From NCBI GenBank assembly GCA_947167855.1, contig CAMVJR010000006.1:1-45335 (forward strand): a DNA stretch of 45,335 nucleotides, written 5' to 3'. Below the pieces are notes generated by a model. That model worked only from the letters and a program-made list of their open reading frames with translations, did no database searches and was not told where the DNA came from. Numbering within the stretch: the first letter of the stretch is position 1; each line of letters opens with the position of its first letter. Shown here one piece after another: positions 29,312-38,305 of this stretch. The stretch is from an uncultured Bacteroidales bacterium (GTDB lineage: Bacteria; Bacteroidota; Bacteroidia; Bacteroidales; UBA932). Both the position numbers and the translations under genes were made by a program.

Positions 29312-30497
29312 AACGTCTGCTGTCTATGAGGTCACACTCAATATGGGCAAAATACGGCTGAAGCTCCGGACCGGCTTCCTGTTTGAGCTTCTCATATTCT
29401 GCCCGGCCGATGCTGCCGTAGTTGTAAATCACACGGAGCAGCACCATACGGGTCACATAGTCGGTGGTCTGGAGGAAGTCTTCCTTCATGAAACGCACCA
29501 CATCGGGGTTACCGGAGCCAATGGCTCCCAGGGCTTCGGCCAGCACCTGGCGCTCCGTGAAGGAAGCACTCAGGTAGCGGCGGCAAAATTCGCTCTCGGC
29601 CGGGACGTATTCCATCTCTCCCAGGGCACGGATGAGGGCGCAGGAGAAGTCTTCATCGCGGCTGGTCATAAGCATGCTCAGGAGTTCGGCGCAATCTTCC
29701 TTGCGCTTGAAAAGCCGGATCTCGTTCACCGCAAAGATGCGGAGTTCCTCGTTCACGGGAACGCGGTTGCACCAGCGGATGAAGTTGGGCATGGTAAGGC
29801 CGTTCTTCTGCCTGTAAACCAGCACGTTGTGGTACTTCACCACCATCTCTTCCGTAAACACCAGGTTGGGGTCTTCCTCCAGCACTTTGAAGGGATAGGA
29901 CGTGCCGAAACGCGCCGCATGCAGACGCGCATGCATCTGCAGCTTGCGGTTCTTGGTAAAGAGGTAACGGGACGCCACGGCTTCCTTCAGGGTGGCATCC
30001 AGATCGGCCACATCCTTGAAGGCCTGCACTTTCTTGCGGACCTTGCGGGAAAGCACCTGGCTCTCGAAGTACGCAGGCATCTTGAGCGCCTGCAGCAGAC
30101 GCAGCCAGTTCTGGCGGCTCAACGCCGGGCCCAGATCCTTGCGCAGATCCATCAGAATGGGTACAAAGCTCCGGTTCTGCCTTTCCTTCATCTTGAAGTT
30201 CTTGGGCAGTTCCATGATGGCCGATATCTCCGTGGGCTCCAGGGTACGGGTCTGTGAAGCCACGGACCGCATCCGGTTGTAGTAGCGGGCACGGTTGTGG
30301 GAGACAATTCGGTCGAAGCGATAGGCGGCTATGTAACGGAGGATGTTCCCAATCACAATCAGCACCAGCAGGAGCATACAGACGGAGCCGAAGAAGATCC
30401 AACCCCGCACGTTGGCAGGATATTCTGCCAACTTGTAGTACAGGATCAAAAAGTAGTACTTCCAGTACGCGTATCTACTGAGAGTATAGTACTCCAT
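29304..30497 (-). CDS. HEAT-repeat membrane protein
   Basis: 397 aa; N-terminal TM (GWIFFGSVCMLLLVLIVIGNIL) followed by helical HEAT-like repeats (DCAELLSMLMTSRDEDFSCALIRALGEM...). Overlaps GT2 start by 8 nt. Confidence 0.75.
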   Translation of the reverse strand: MEYYTLSRYAYWKYYFLILYYKLAEYPANVRGWIFFGSVCMLLLVLIVIGNILRYIAAYRFDRIVSHNRARYYNRMRSVASQTRTLEPTEISAIMELPKNFKMKERQNRSFVPILMDLRKDLGPALSRQNWLRLLQALKMPAYFESQVLSRKVRKKVQAFKDVADLDATLKEAVASRYLFTKNRKLQMHARLHAARFGTSYPFKVLEEDPNLVFTEEMVVKYHNVLVYRQKNGLTMPNFIRWCNRVPVNEELRIFAVNEIRLFKRKEDCAELLSMLMTSRDEDFSCALIRALGEMEYVPAESEFCRRYLSASFTERQVLAEALGAIGSGNPDVVRFMKEDFLQTTDYVTRMVLLRVIYNYGSIGRAEYEKLKQEAGPELQPYFAHIECDLIDSRRYA

Positions 30498-30521
30498 CGC
30501 TATTAGTTTTTCCTTTCAGGT

Positions 30522-30542
30522 GCTTTTGTGTGGTGCAAAAGC
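30522..30542. other. Perfect 7-bp hairpin in the leader of the HEAT-GT2 gene set
   Basis: gcttttg-tgtggtg-caaaagc. Confidence 0.55.
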
Positions 30543-30564
30543 AGCGTCTCTTAAAGCCACTGCC

Positions 30565-30607
30565 CCCTCCCAAGCGTCTTCCAAAAGCGAAAAAACACGT
30601 GGGAGGG
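30565..30607. other. GC-rich 8-bp hairpin in the same leader
   Basis: ccctccca (30565-30572) / tgggaggg (30600-30607). Confidence 0.45.
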
Positions 30608-30624
30608 AACTGTGTGTCAATATT

Positions 30625-32775
30625 TTACCACTCGCAAACGAGTGCGGTGGTGTTTACATCGGCGTCCTTGTACCAGTCTTTGTGGGACTGACCGTTGGAA
30701 TGAACCCATTCTTCGTAGTGAGGATAGGCCACATTGAAAGGCATCAGCTCCCAGGCGTGACGGGTAAGGGTAGGACACTTGAAGCCCCACACCATGCCGT
30801 TCTTGGCCTTGTAAGTGGTGGTCATGTCCATATCGTCCGAGTGGGCGTTCACAATCTCCTCATACTTGGCCTTATAGCCTTTGCTGAAGTCCTTCACGGC
30901 GCAGTCCAGCGGCTGATAACCTTTCAGGCCCACGGCGCCGTAGTCTCCCTTCACCAGGAAGAAGTTCTGGTTGGTGGTATTCACCACGGTCTCCATCATA
31001 TTGGCCTTGCAGGCTTCACGCTCCTCGGGAGTCATATCGGCACGGGCCTTCATATGATAGATGACGGTGTAGGTGTACAGACCACCGGCCACGTTCACAA
31101 AACCGGGGATGGTGTTGTACAGTTTCATGGACTGGACGTTGGCGAGCGTTCTGTTGGATTCCTTCTGGTAGAGGGCATCCAGGTCTGCACTGTACTGTTC
31201 GGGATCCGGGCTCTGCCAGGCAGCATACTGCCGGCGGGCGGGGTTGAACACGTGGTCTTTGCCCTTGTACTGATAAACCTCATTTCCGGAGGTCTTTCCG
31301 CCGGTGCTCTTCCCGTCTTTGTCATTCAGGGCCTGCAGGCGGCCAATCTCAAAGGCCGGACGAAGCGCAGTGCCGGGGCCCCAGGCATCTCTGCCCTCAC
31401 CCGCCTTGAGACCGTCATAACGGAGGGAGTTTTCTACCAGGGTAGTCTCCGTCCACTCGGGCAGCAAGCCGTGGGCATTCTGCCAGCTATCCAGCGTATA
31501 GTACTCATCCACGTAGTCCACATAGTCCGTATTGAAGTTCTCCAGGACAACACCCACGCGGTTACCATCGTTACCGCCCAGGGCACGTACGTGGAGAACC
31601 ACCTTCACCTGCTCTCTCCAGCCTTCGCTTTCCAGCAGCTCATCGGCCACGGTGAGAGCCTCGATATCATAATCGACCACCACATCGTTGAAGTCGTAGC
31701 GGTAGCCTTCTGCGTTGATGCTGGGCCAGCGGTCGTCGAACATCACCACGCCACTGGAGTGATACATGGTTTTGTCTTCGTCTGTGGTAGTATAGGGGGC
31801 AGGCTCCGGAAGAGTCACAGATGTCACATCGGTGGGGGCATAGTCCACATAAATGGTGCCGTTTTGATCTACGATGACGGTACCGCCGTCACCGGTAGGC
31901 GTCTCAGAAGGCGTTTCGGGATCCACGACAATGGTATTGGGATCCTGCTCGGCCTCCTTGGTGAGGTCACCGGAGGGCTCAAAATAGGGATTCGGCGAGA
32001 AGACGGGGGAACCGTTAGGGCCCCAACCGCCACAGCCGCAGTCGCAACCCCAAGGCATGCATCTCATGCAACCCGTACAATTGCTTCCGCAATAGTGGTT
32101 CTTCATGGCTGTAACCACATGATCCTCCACCTCGTAGAAATACGTTAACACGTAGGCTGCATCTCCTTTCACGTTACCGCCATAAGCAAAGGTATAACGG
32201 AGGGTTTCGTTGTGCTCTTCGTCATAAATGACCACGTCCTTGGGATAAGTAGGAGTGTTCTGCCAGCCGGTAGAGGCGTTGTTCATCATGTAGAAATCCC
32301 AATTGACATGAACATAGCGCGTCTTGCCGAATTCGCTACCATCACTTTCAATCTTATCTACCGGGAAGTTCTCCAGCGTGTAAGGGTCATCTTCCGAATC
32401 TTCCACCGCCTTGGTGCTCTCCTCCATGGTGTAGAACACCTTGGACACCTTGGCAGGGGTCTCAGAATGGAACATGAGCTTCACGGTACCGAAGGGTTCC
32501 ACGTCCTTTCCATCGGTGGGCACGGTTACCTCGGGCGTAACCGGCTGCTCAATGATCCTGGTAGAACCATCCTTGTACTGGTACTTGATGTAGACCATGT
32601 CCGTTGCTGCAGGAACCGAGATCTCTGCATAACTGAAATAGCCCGTAGGGACGGATCCAGAAAAAGGATCGTCCACCGGAATGGGCTCTACATAACGCTC
32701 ATAATCCTTGTTGCAGGACGTCATCGCGACGACTGCGAGAAGAACAGAGCAACTGAATAAAACTACTTTCTTCAT
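30625..32775 (-). CDS. LruC/DUF4842-domain lipoprotein with an internal Cys-rich segment
   Basis: 716 aa, lipobox VAMTSCNKD; VMFDDRWPSINAEGYRYDFNDVVVDYDIEA typical of LruC domain; CGSNCTGCMRCMPWGCDCGCGGW internal motif. Confidence 0.8.
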   Translation of the reverse strand: MKKVVLFSCSVLLAVVAMTSCNKDYERYVEPIPVDDPFSGSVPTGYFSYAEISVPAATDMVYIKYQYKDGSTRIIEQPVTPEVTVPTDGKDVEPFGTVKLMFHSETPAKVSKVFYTMEESTKAVEDSEDDPYTLENFPVDKIESDGSEFGKTRYVHVNWDFYMMNNASTGWQNTPTYPKDVVIYDEEHNETLRYTFAYGGNVKGDAAYVLTYFYEVEDHVVTAMKNHYCGSNCTGCMRCMPWGCDCGCGGWGPNGSPVFSPNPYFEPSGDLTKEAEQDPNTIVVDPETPSETPTGDGGTVIVDQNGTIYVDYAPTDVTSVTLPEPAPYTTTDEDKTMYHSSGVVMFDDRWPSINAEGYRYDFNDVVVDYDIEALTVADELLESEGWREQVKVVLHVRALGGNDGNRVGVVLENFNTDYVDYVDEYYTLDSWQNAHGLLPEWTETTLVENSLRYDGLKAGEGRDAWGPGTALRPAFEIGRLQALNDKDGKSTGGKTSGNEVYQYKGKDHVFNPARRQYAAWQSPDPEQYSADLDALYQKESNRTLANVQSMKLYNTIPGFVNVAGGLYTYTVIYHMKARADMTPEEREACKANMMETVVNTTNQNFFLVKGDYGAVGLKGYQPLDCAVKDFSKGYKAKYEEIVNAHSDDMDMTTTYKAKNGMVWGFKCPTLTRHAWELMPFNVAYPHYEEWVHSNGQSHKDWYKDADVNTTALVCEW

Positions 32776-32793
32776 AACGCTACTATTTAGATT

Positions 32794-33282
32794 TTATTCC
32801 TTGGTTTCTGGTTGGGCAGGGGCCTGCTTCATCTGGGCCTTCAAAGAGGAAGCCGCCTGATTGAATTCATTCTCCCCTATCATCTGGCAGGCGCCGCTGT
32901 AGGAAGCTCCAATCTCCACCTGCAGGCGATGGAAGTTGAGGTCTCCCTTTACCTTGCAGCCGGACTGGAGCGTAAGGGCGTCCTTGACATAGAACTTGCC
33001 ATGCTCCATGGTGCCGCCAAAATCTACGACGGTGCTGTATACTTCTCCGTTTACCACGGCCTTCTCTCCCACCACCACGCGGGATCCGCAGAAGAGCCTG
33101 CCTTCAAAGGTTCCATCAATGCGGATATCGTGGTCCAGGACCAGGTCTCCCTTGAAGCAGGAGCCCATGGCCAGACGGCTGACCTCGTTGATGTCTACCG
33201 TCTTGGGAGCAGAGAAAGACGTGCTCTGGGGTACTTCCGGCTTGGCGCCGGATTTGAAATTGTTATTATCGAAAAGTCCCAT
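32794..33282 (-). CDS. Bactofilin family (polymer-forming cytoskeletal) protein
   Basis: Start likely MGLFDNNNFKSG (ATG 33282). GSCFKGDLVLDHDIRIDGTFEGRLFCGSRVVVGEKAVVNGEVYSTVVDFGG, a right-handed beta-helix bactofilin pattern. Confidence 0.9.
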   Translation of the reverse strand: MGLFDNNNFKSGAKPEVPQSTSFSAPKTVDINEVSRLAMGSCFKGDLVLDHDIRIDGTFEGRLFCGSRVVVGEKAVVNGEVYSTVVDFGGTMEHGKFYVKDALTLQSGCKVKGDLNFHRLQVEIGASYSGACQMIGENEFNQAASSLKAQMKQAPAQPETKE

Positions 33283-33287
33283 AACTT

Positions 33288-36200
33288 CTAAACAATTCCT
33301 TTTCCGTGACAATTTTTATACTTGAGACCGCTACCGCAGGGGCAAGGGTCGTTTCTTCCCACCTGCTTGTCTACGCGGACGGGCATGCGGCTCTGCTGTT
33401 CTCCGTTGGTAGAAAGCTGGGAAGGATCCGTCTGGCGCATCTGCTGGAGGTTGCGGCGGGGCTGCTGGGCCGGACGGGCCTCGCGGGCATCGGCGGCATC
33501 CCTCAGCGGGATGAAGGCGCGCAGCAGGAAGCTGAGCACGTGCTCATTGAGGTTCTCCAGCATCTCGGTGAACAGGTTGTAGCTTTCCAGCTTGTACACC
33601 ACCAGCGGGTCTTTTTGCTCGTAGGTTGCATTCTGCACGCTCTGACGGAGGTCGTCCATATCGCGCAGGTGCTGCTTCCAGTAGTCGTCGATATAGTACA
33701 GGATGATGCTGCGGCTCAGGGCCTTGGCAATTTCCCGGCTTTCGGTTTCGTAGGCTTTCTTGAGGTTCACGCTCAGGCTCAGCTGCCGCTTGCCGTTGGA
33801 GATGGGGATGGCTATGTTCTCGTACATGCTGCCCTGCTTCTCGTACACGGTCTTGATCACGGGGTTCACCTTCTCCACCATGGTGTTCATACGGCGCTCG
33901 TAAACTTCCTGCATATGGGCGGCGAGCTTCTGGGCCAGTTCGGCGGGCTTGGCTTCCGTGTAGGAGGCTTCGTCCAGGCCGGAATCCATGGAGAGCTTGC
34001 TCATGATGAACTCTTCAAACACGTCGAAGGGCATTCCTTCGGCCTGCTGGACCAGGATGTTGGCGGTGTCCTCCATCATGTTTTGGACATCAATCTCGAT
34101 CCTTTCTCCAGAGAGGGCGTTGCGACGGCGGGCATACACAGCTTCACGCTGGTAGTTCATGACGTCGTCGTATTCGAGGGTGCGTTTGCGCCAGCCAAAG
34201 TGGTTCTCTTCCACCTTCTTCTGGGCGCTTTCGATGCTCTTGGACAGCATGCCGGACACCAGGGCTTCGTCGTCGGCCATACCCAGCTTGTCCACCACGC
34301 CGGCTATACGCTCGGAGCCGAACTTACGCATGAGGTCGTCTTCCAGGGAGATATAGAAGCAGGAGCTACCGGGGTCTCCCTGACGGCCGGCACGGCCGCG
34401 GAGCTGACGGTCTACTCGGCGGGAGTCGTGGCGGGTGGTGCCGATGATGGCCAGACCGCCGGCGGCCTTCACCTCCGGTGTGAGTTTGATATCCGTACCA
34501 CGGCCAGCCATGTTGGTGGCGATGGTTACTTTTCCTTTCTGTCCGGCCTGGGCAACGATTTCTGCCTCGCGGGCGTGCTCCTTGGCGTTGAGCACGTTGG
34601 CCGTGATGCCACGGATGCGCATCATGCGGGCCAGGAGTTCGGAAGTTTCCACGTCGGTGGTACCTACCAGGCAGGGACGGCCGGCGTTGGAGAGTTCCAC
34701 CACCTTGTCAATCACGGCGTTGAACTTGGCCTTCTTGGTCTTGTAGATGATGTCGTCCTGGTCGTCCCGGATGACGGGCCGATTGGTGGGGATCACTACC
34801 ACATCCAGCTTGTAGATGTCCCAGAATTCTCCGGCTTCCGTTTCTGCGGTACCGGTCATACCGGCCAGCTTGTGGTACATACGGAAGTAGTTCTGGAGGG
34901 TCACGGTGGCAAAGGTCTGCGTGGCGGCTTCCACCTTCACGTTTTCCTTGGCTTCCACGGCCTGATGCAGACCGTCGCTCCAGCGGCGGCCTTCCATGAT
35001 ACGGCCGGTGGACTCGTCCACAATCTTGACCTTGTTGTCCACAATCACGTAGTCGATGTCCTTGGTGAACATGGCGTACGCCTTGAGGAGCTGGATCACG
35101 GTGTGCACGCGCTCGCTCTTGAGGGAGAAGTCCTCCATGAGGGCGTCCTTCTTTTCGGCCTTTTCGGCGGGGGTGAGGGAGGCGTCGTTGGTGATATCGG
35201 CAATGGCGCTGCCCATATCCGGCAGCACAAAGAAGTTGGCGTCGTTGACGCTGGCGGCCAGGGCGTCGTGGCCCTTGTCCGTCATGTCCACGGAGTTGAG
35301 CACCTCGTTGATGACGAAGTAAAGCTCGTCCGTTACTTTGGGCATCTCACGCTCGTTGTCCTGGAGGTAGTAGGCCTCGGTCTTCTGCATGAGCTGCTTC
35401 ATACCGGGTTCCGAGAGGAACTTGATGAGCGGCTGGTACTTGGGCAGACCCTTGTGGCAGCGGAACAGGAGTTTTCCGCCCTCGGCCTCATCGCCGGCAG
35501 CAATGAGCTTCTTGGCCTCGTTGAGGGTGGTGTTGACCAGGGCGCGCTGCTTGTTGTACAGGCTCTCCACAAAGGGCCGATATTCCATGAACTGCTCGTC
35601 TCCGGAGGACTTTTCCATGGGGCCGGAGATGATCAGGGGGGTACGGGCGTCGTCGATGAGGACGGAGTCTACCTCGTCCACGATGGCGTAGTGGTGCTTT
35701 CTCTGCACCAGGTCCGTCATGCGGGTGGCCATGTTGTCACGGAGGTAGTCAAAGCCGAACTCGTTGTTGGTACCGAAGGTAATGTCGCACTCGTAGGCGT
35801 TCTTGCGGGCGTCCGAGTTGGGCTGGTGCTTGTCGATGCAGTCTACGGACAGGCCGTGGAACTGATACAGCGGGCCCATCCACTCGGAGTCACGCTTGGA
35901 CAGGTAATCGTTCACCGTCACCACGTGGACGCCTTTGCCGGCCAGGGCGTTGAGGAAGACGGGCAGGGTGGCCACCAGGGTCTTACCCTCACCGGTTGCC
36001 ATTTCTGCGATCTTACCCTGATGCAGGACAATACCGCCGATGAGCTGTACGTCGTAGTGGACCATGTCCCAGGTAATCTCGTTACCACCGGCCTGCCAGT
36101 GGTTGTGCCAGATGGCATCCTCTCCGTCAATTTCCAGGAAATCCTTACCGGCGGCGGCCAGATCCCGGTCAAACTGGGTGGCCTTCACGCGGAGGTTCTC

Positions 36201-36575
36201 GTTCTGGGCAAAACGGCGGGCGGTGGACTTGACGATGGCGAAGGCCTCCGGAAGGACTTCCATGAGCACCTTTTCGATGGCCTCATCCTCGTCCTTGACC
36301 AGTTTGTCGCTCTCCGTGGCCAGTTTTACCTTCTCTTCCACGGGGGCGTCCTTTTCCAGTTCCTGCTTGATTTCCGCTATGCGGTCCTCGAACGGTTTCT
36401 CCACCAGGGCTATCTTTTCCCGGATGGCGGCGCTGCGCTCTCGCAGGCCATCTGCCGTAAGTGCGTCAATTTCAGGATAAACGGCCAATACCTTGTCCAG
36501 GATTGGCCTGACTTCTTTCATGTCCCGGTCGCTCTTGGAACCGAAGACTTTCTTGAGTATATCAGCTAAAGCCAT
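33288..36575 (-). CDS. secA: Preprotein translocase subunit SecA
   Basis: Start MALADILKKVFGSKSDRD (ATG 36575). GEGKTLVATLPVFLNAL, TFGTNNEFGFDYLRDNMA, TNMAGRGTDIKL, C-terminal zinc motif CPCGSGLKYKNCHG. Confidence 0.99.
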   Translation of the reverse strand: MALADILKKVFGSKSDRDMKEVRPILDKVLAVYPEIDALTADGLRERSAAIREKIALVEKPFEDRIAEIKQELEKDAPVEEKVKLATESDKLVKDEDEAIEKVLMEVLPEAFAIVKSTARRFAQNENLRVKATQFDRDLAAAGKDFLEIDGEDAIWHNHWQAGGNEITWDMVHYDVQLIGGIVLHQGKIAEMATGEGKTLVATLPVFLNALAGKGVHVVTVNDYLSKRDSEWMGPLYQFHGLSVDCIDKHQPNSDARKNAYECDITFGTNNEFGFDYLRDNMATRMTDLVQRKHHYAIVDEVDSVLIDDARTPLIISGPMEKSSGDEQFMEYRPFVESLYNKQRALVNTTLNEAKKLIAAGDEAEGGKLLFRCHKGLPKYQPLIKFLSEPGMKQLMQKTEAYYLQDNEREMPKVTDELYFVINEVLNSVDMTDKGHDALAASVNDANFFVLPDMGSAIADITNDASLTPAEKAEKKDALMEDFSLKSERVHTVIQLLKAYAMFTKDIDYVIVDNKVKIVDESTGRIMEGRRWSDGLHQAVEAKENVKVEAATQTFATVTLQNYFRMYHKLAGMTGTAETEAGEFWDIYKLDVVVIPTNRPVIRDDQDDIIYKTKKAKFNAVIDKVVELSNAGRPCLVGTTDVETSELLARMMRIRGITANVLNAKEHAREAEIVAQAGQKGKVTIATNMAGRGTDIKLTPEVKAAGGLAIIGTTRHDSRRVDRQLRGRAGRQGDPGSSCFYISLEDDLMRKFGSERIAGVVDKLGMADDEALVSGMLSKSIESAQKKVEENHFGWRKRTLEYDDVMNYQREAVYARRRNALSGERIEIDVQNMMEDTANILVQQAEGMPFDVFEEFIMSKLSMDSGLDEASYTEAKPAELAQKLAAHMQEVYERRMNTMVEKVNPVIKTVYEKQGSMYENIAIPISNGKRQLSLSVNLKKAYETESREIAKALSRSIILYYIDDYWKQHLRDMDDLRQSVQNATYEQKDPLVVYKLESYNLFTEMLENLNEHVLSFLLRAFIPLRDAADAREARPAQQPRRNLQQMRQTDPSQLSTNGEQQSRMPVRVDKQVGRNDPCPCGSGLKYKNCHGKGIV

Positions 36576-36599
36576 TGCGTAAATTCGTAAATAAACATA

Positions 36600-36631
36600 C
36601 AAATATACGCAAAATTTAGGGATTCGCCAAA
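36600..36631 (-). promoter_or_regulatory. Predicted Bacteroidota promoter for secA: -33 TTTG and -7 TATATTTG
   Basis: Minus strand: TTTG (36631-36628), 20-nt spacer, TATATTTG (36607-36600), ATG at 36575. Confidence 0.75.
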
Positions 36632-36632
36632 C

Positions 36633-37484
36633 TTATCGCGCGCATATTGCACGCGAACGTACACGGGAGCGTAGCTCCCTGACCCGCGGCAGATCCTTGA
36701 AGATCCGACCCAAGTACTTGAACGGCAAAAGACTACGGTACTTGACCGCCTTTACGAACGTAAACGGAATGATAAAAAAGAATTTTTCAAAAATAGGCCT
36801 TCCATGCTGGCAGAGCCGCACCAGGGAGCCCGTATAGTAATTGCGATGCGCGAGCTTCTCTTTGGATTCGGGCCGATACGCCCGGTCATGCACGGCGCGG
36901 GCCTCGGGAACAACGCCCACTTTCAGGCCGAAAAAGTGCAAACGATGACACCACTCGTCATCCTGCCCGTACAGCGGGAAAAGGTCCTCATCAAAAGGGC
37001 CGATTTGCTCGATCACCCGCACAGGCACCAGCCAGTGCGCGGCCATCACGCGCTTTACCTCATACACGTCATGCCCGGCAACGACCGGGCATCTCTTGGC
37101 AAACTGGGCATCCAGGGCCTTATAACCATCGGTCATCTGGAGAGGACTCAAGACGCCGTACTCCGGATGGGCCTCCGCGGCCACCACCAGTTTCTCCAAG
37201 GCACCGGGGTCCAGCCAGGCATCCTGATTGAGGAGATACACGTACTCGTACCCCTTCTTGATAGCATATTCAAACCCCAGATTATTGGGTTTGGAAAATC
37301 CTAAATTTTCAGCGCTTCTTACCAGCTTGGCAGAAGGGTACCGGGCCGCCACAAAATCGGCCGACCCATCCGTGGAATCGTTGTCAAAAACGTAAATATC
37401 GGCCTGGTCATACACCGAGTCCAGGCAGCGCTCCAACCAGCGCATCCCGTTATACGTAACAATTATGGCCAGGACCCGTTTCAT
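36633..37484 (-). CDS. Family 2 glycosyltransferase (rhamnosyltransferase-like)
   Basis: 283 aa; AIIVTYNGMRWLERCLDSV, FDNDSTDGSADFV, NLGFSKPNNLGFEYA, LLNQDAW. Confidence 0.92.
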   Translation of the reverse strand: MKRVLAIIVTYNGMRWLERCLDSVYDQADIYVFDNDSTDGSADFVAARYPSAKLVRSAENLGFSKPNNLGFEYAIKKGYEYVYLLNQDAWLDPGALEKLVVAAEAHPEYGVLSPLQMTDGYKALDAQFAKRCPVVAGHDVYEVKRVMAAHWLVPVRVIEQIGPFDEDLFPLYGQDDEWCHRLHFFGLKVGVVPEARAVHDRAYRPESKEKLAHRNYYTGSLVRLCQHGRPIFEKFFFIIPFTFVKAVKYRSLLPFKYLGRIFKDLPRVRELRSRVRSRAICAR

Positions 37485-38305
37485 TTGCGATGGAGAAGTT
37501 CCTTGACGCCCATCCTCAATTGCCAGCCCAGGGACTTGGAAGCCTTGAGGAAAGCCCGCTGCATCCGCTTGTACTCAACGGTTTCGGTGGGATTGCAGAA
37601 GTACTTGCCATACAGGGCTTTGTGCTTTTCCCAAAGCTTGAGCCGGATCTCTGCCAGGATCTCATCGGACACGCCCTTGTTCCTGGAACCGGGACGGGTT
37701 CTGTAGTGGAAAAGGACCTCCGGAAGCTGCAGGACGCGGGGCTCATCGGGGAGGCTCTCCAGGAAGCTGAGCCAGAAATCCCAGTCTTCGTAACCGTTCA
37801 CAAAGGAGGTGTCGAAGCCGGATCCGTAATACAGTTCCAGCTCCTGCTTCTTGAAAAAGCAGCTCACATACAGGCAGTTGCGGGCCAGCATGGTTCCCAT
37901 GTCAAAGGGCGGAAGATCCCAGGTGGTTTCTTCTCCAAAGCGGTCGGCCTGGGCGTAGACGATATTCAGGGAAGGGTCTTCCTCCAGGGCCTCCACGGCC
38001 TTTTCCATATAGTGCGGATCTATCAGATCGTCCGCATCCAGGAAGAGGATGTATCGGCCCAGACAGCGCTGCATGGCCAGATTGCGGGCCGCCGCTACGC
38101 CAATATTGGAAAGGAGCGGAATCAATTTGAACCGGGCATCCAGCGACACGAACTCCCGGATGATATCCTTGGAGTTGTCGGAGGAGCCGTTTTCCACCAC
38201 CAGGCATTCCCAGTCCTGGAATGTCTGGTCTTTCACGCTCTGGAGCGTTTCTCCTATGTACTCTCCCAGGTTGTAGCTGGGAATGATGACACTTACTTCC
38301 GCCAT
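37481..38305 (-). CDS. Family 2 glycosyltransferase
   Basis: 274 aa; VSVIIPSYNLGEYIGETLQSV, VVENGSSDNS, YILFLDADDLIDP. 4-nt overlap with the next gene. Confidence 0.93.
   Translation of the reverse strand: MAEVSVIIPSYNLGEYIGETLQSVKDQTFQDWECLVVENGSSDNSKDIIREFVSLDARFKLIPLLSNIGVAAARNLAMQRCLGRYILFLDADDLIDPHYMEKAVEALEEDPSLNIVYAQADRFGEETTWDLPPFDMGTMLARNCLYVSCFFKKQELELYYGSGFDTSFVNGYEDWDFWLSFLESLPDEPRVLQLPEVLFHYRTRPGSRNKGVSDEILAEIRLKLWEKHKALYGKYFCNPTETVEYKRMQRAFLKASKSLGWQLRMGVKELLHRK

Noticed and set aside
29653-30402. 249-aa alternative-frame minus ORF inside the HEAT-repeat gene
   Set aside because: Out-of-frame with the longer ORF, which has operon overlaps and a TM plus HEAT architecture; Gly/Ala/Pro-rich translation is typical of a wrong frame.
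33306-36569. 1087-aa plus-strand ORF antisense to secA
   Set aside because: Shadow of secA; no recognisable family and no plausible plus-strand promoter.
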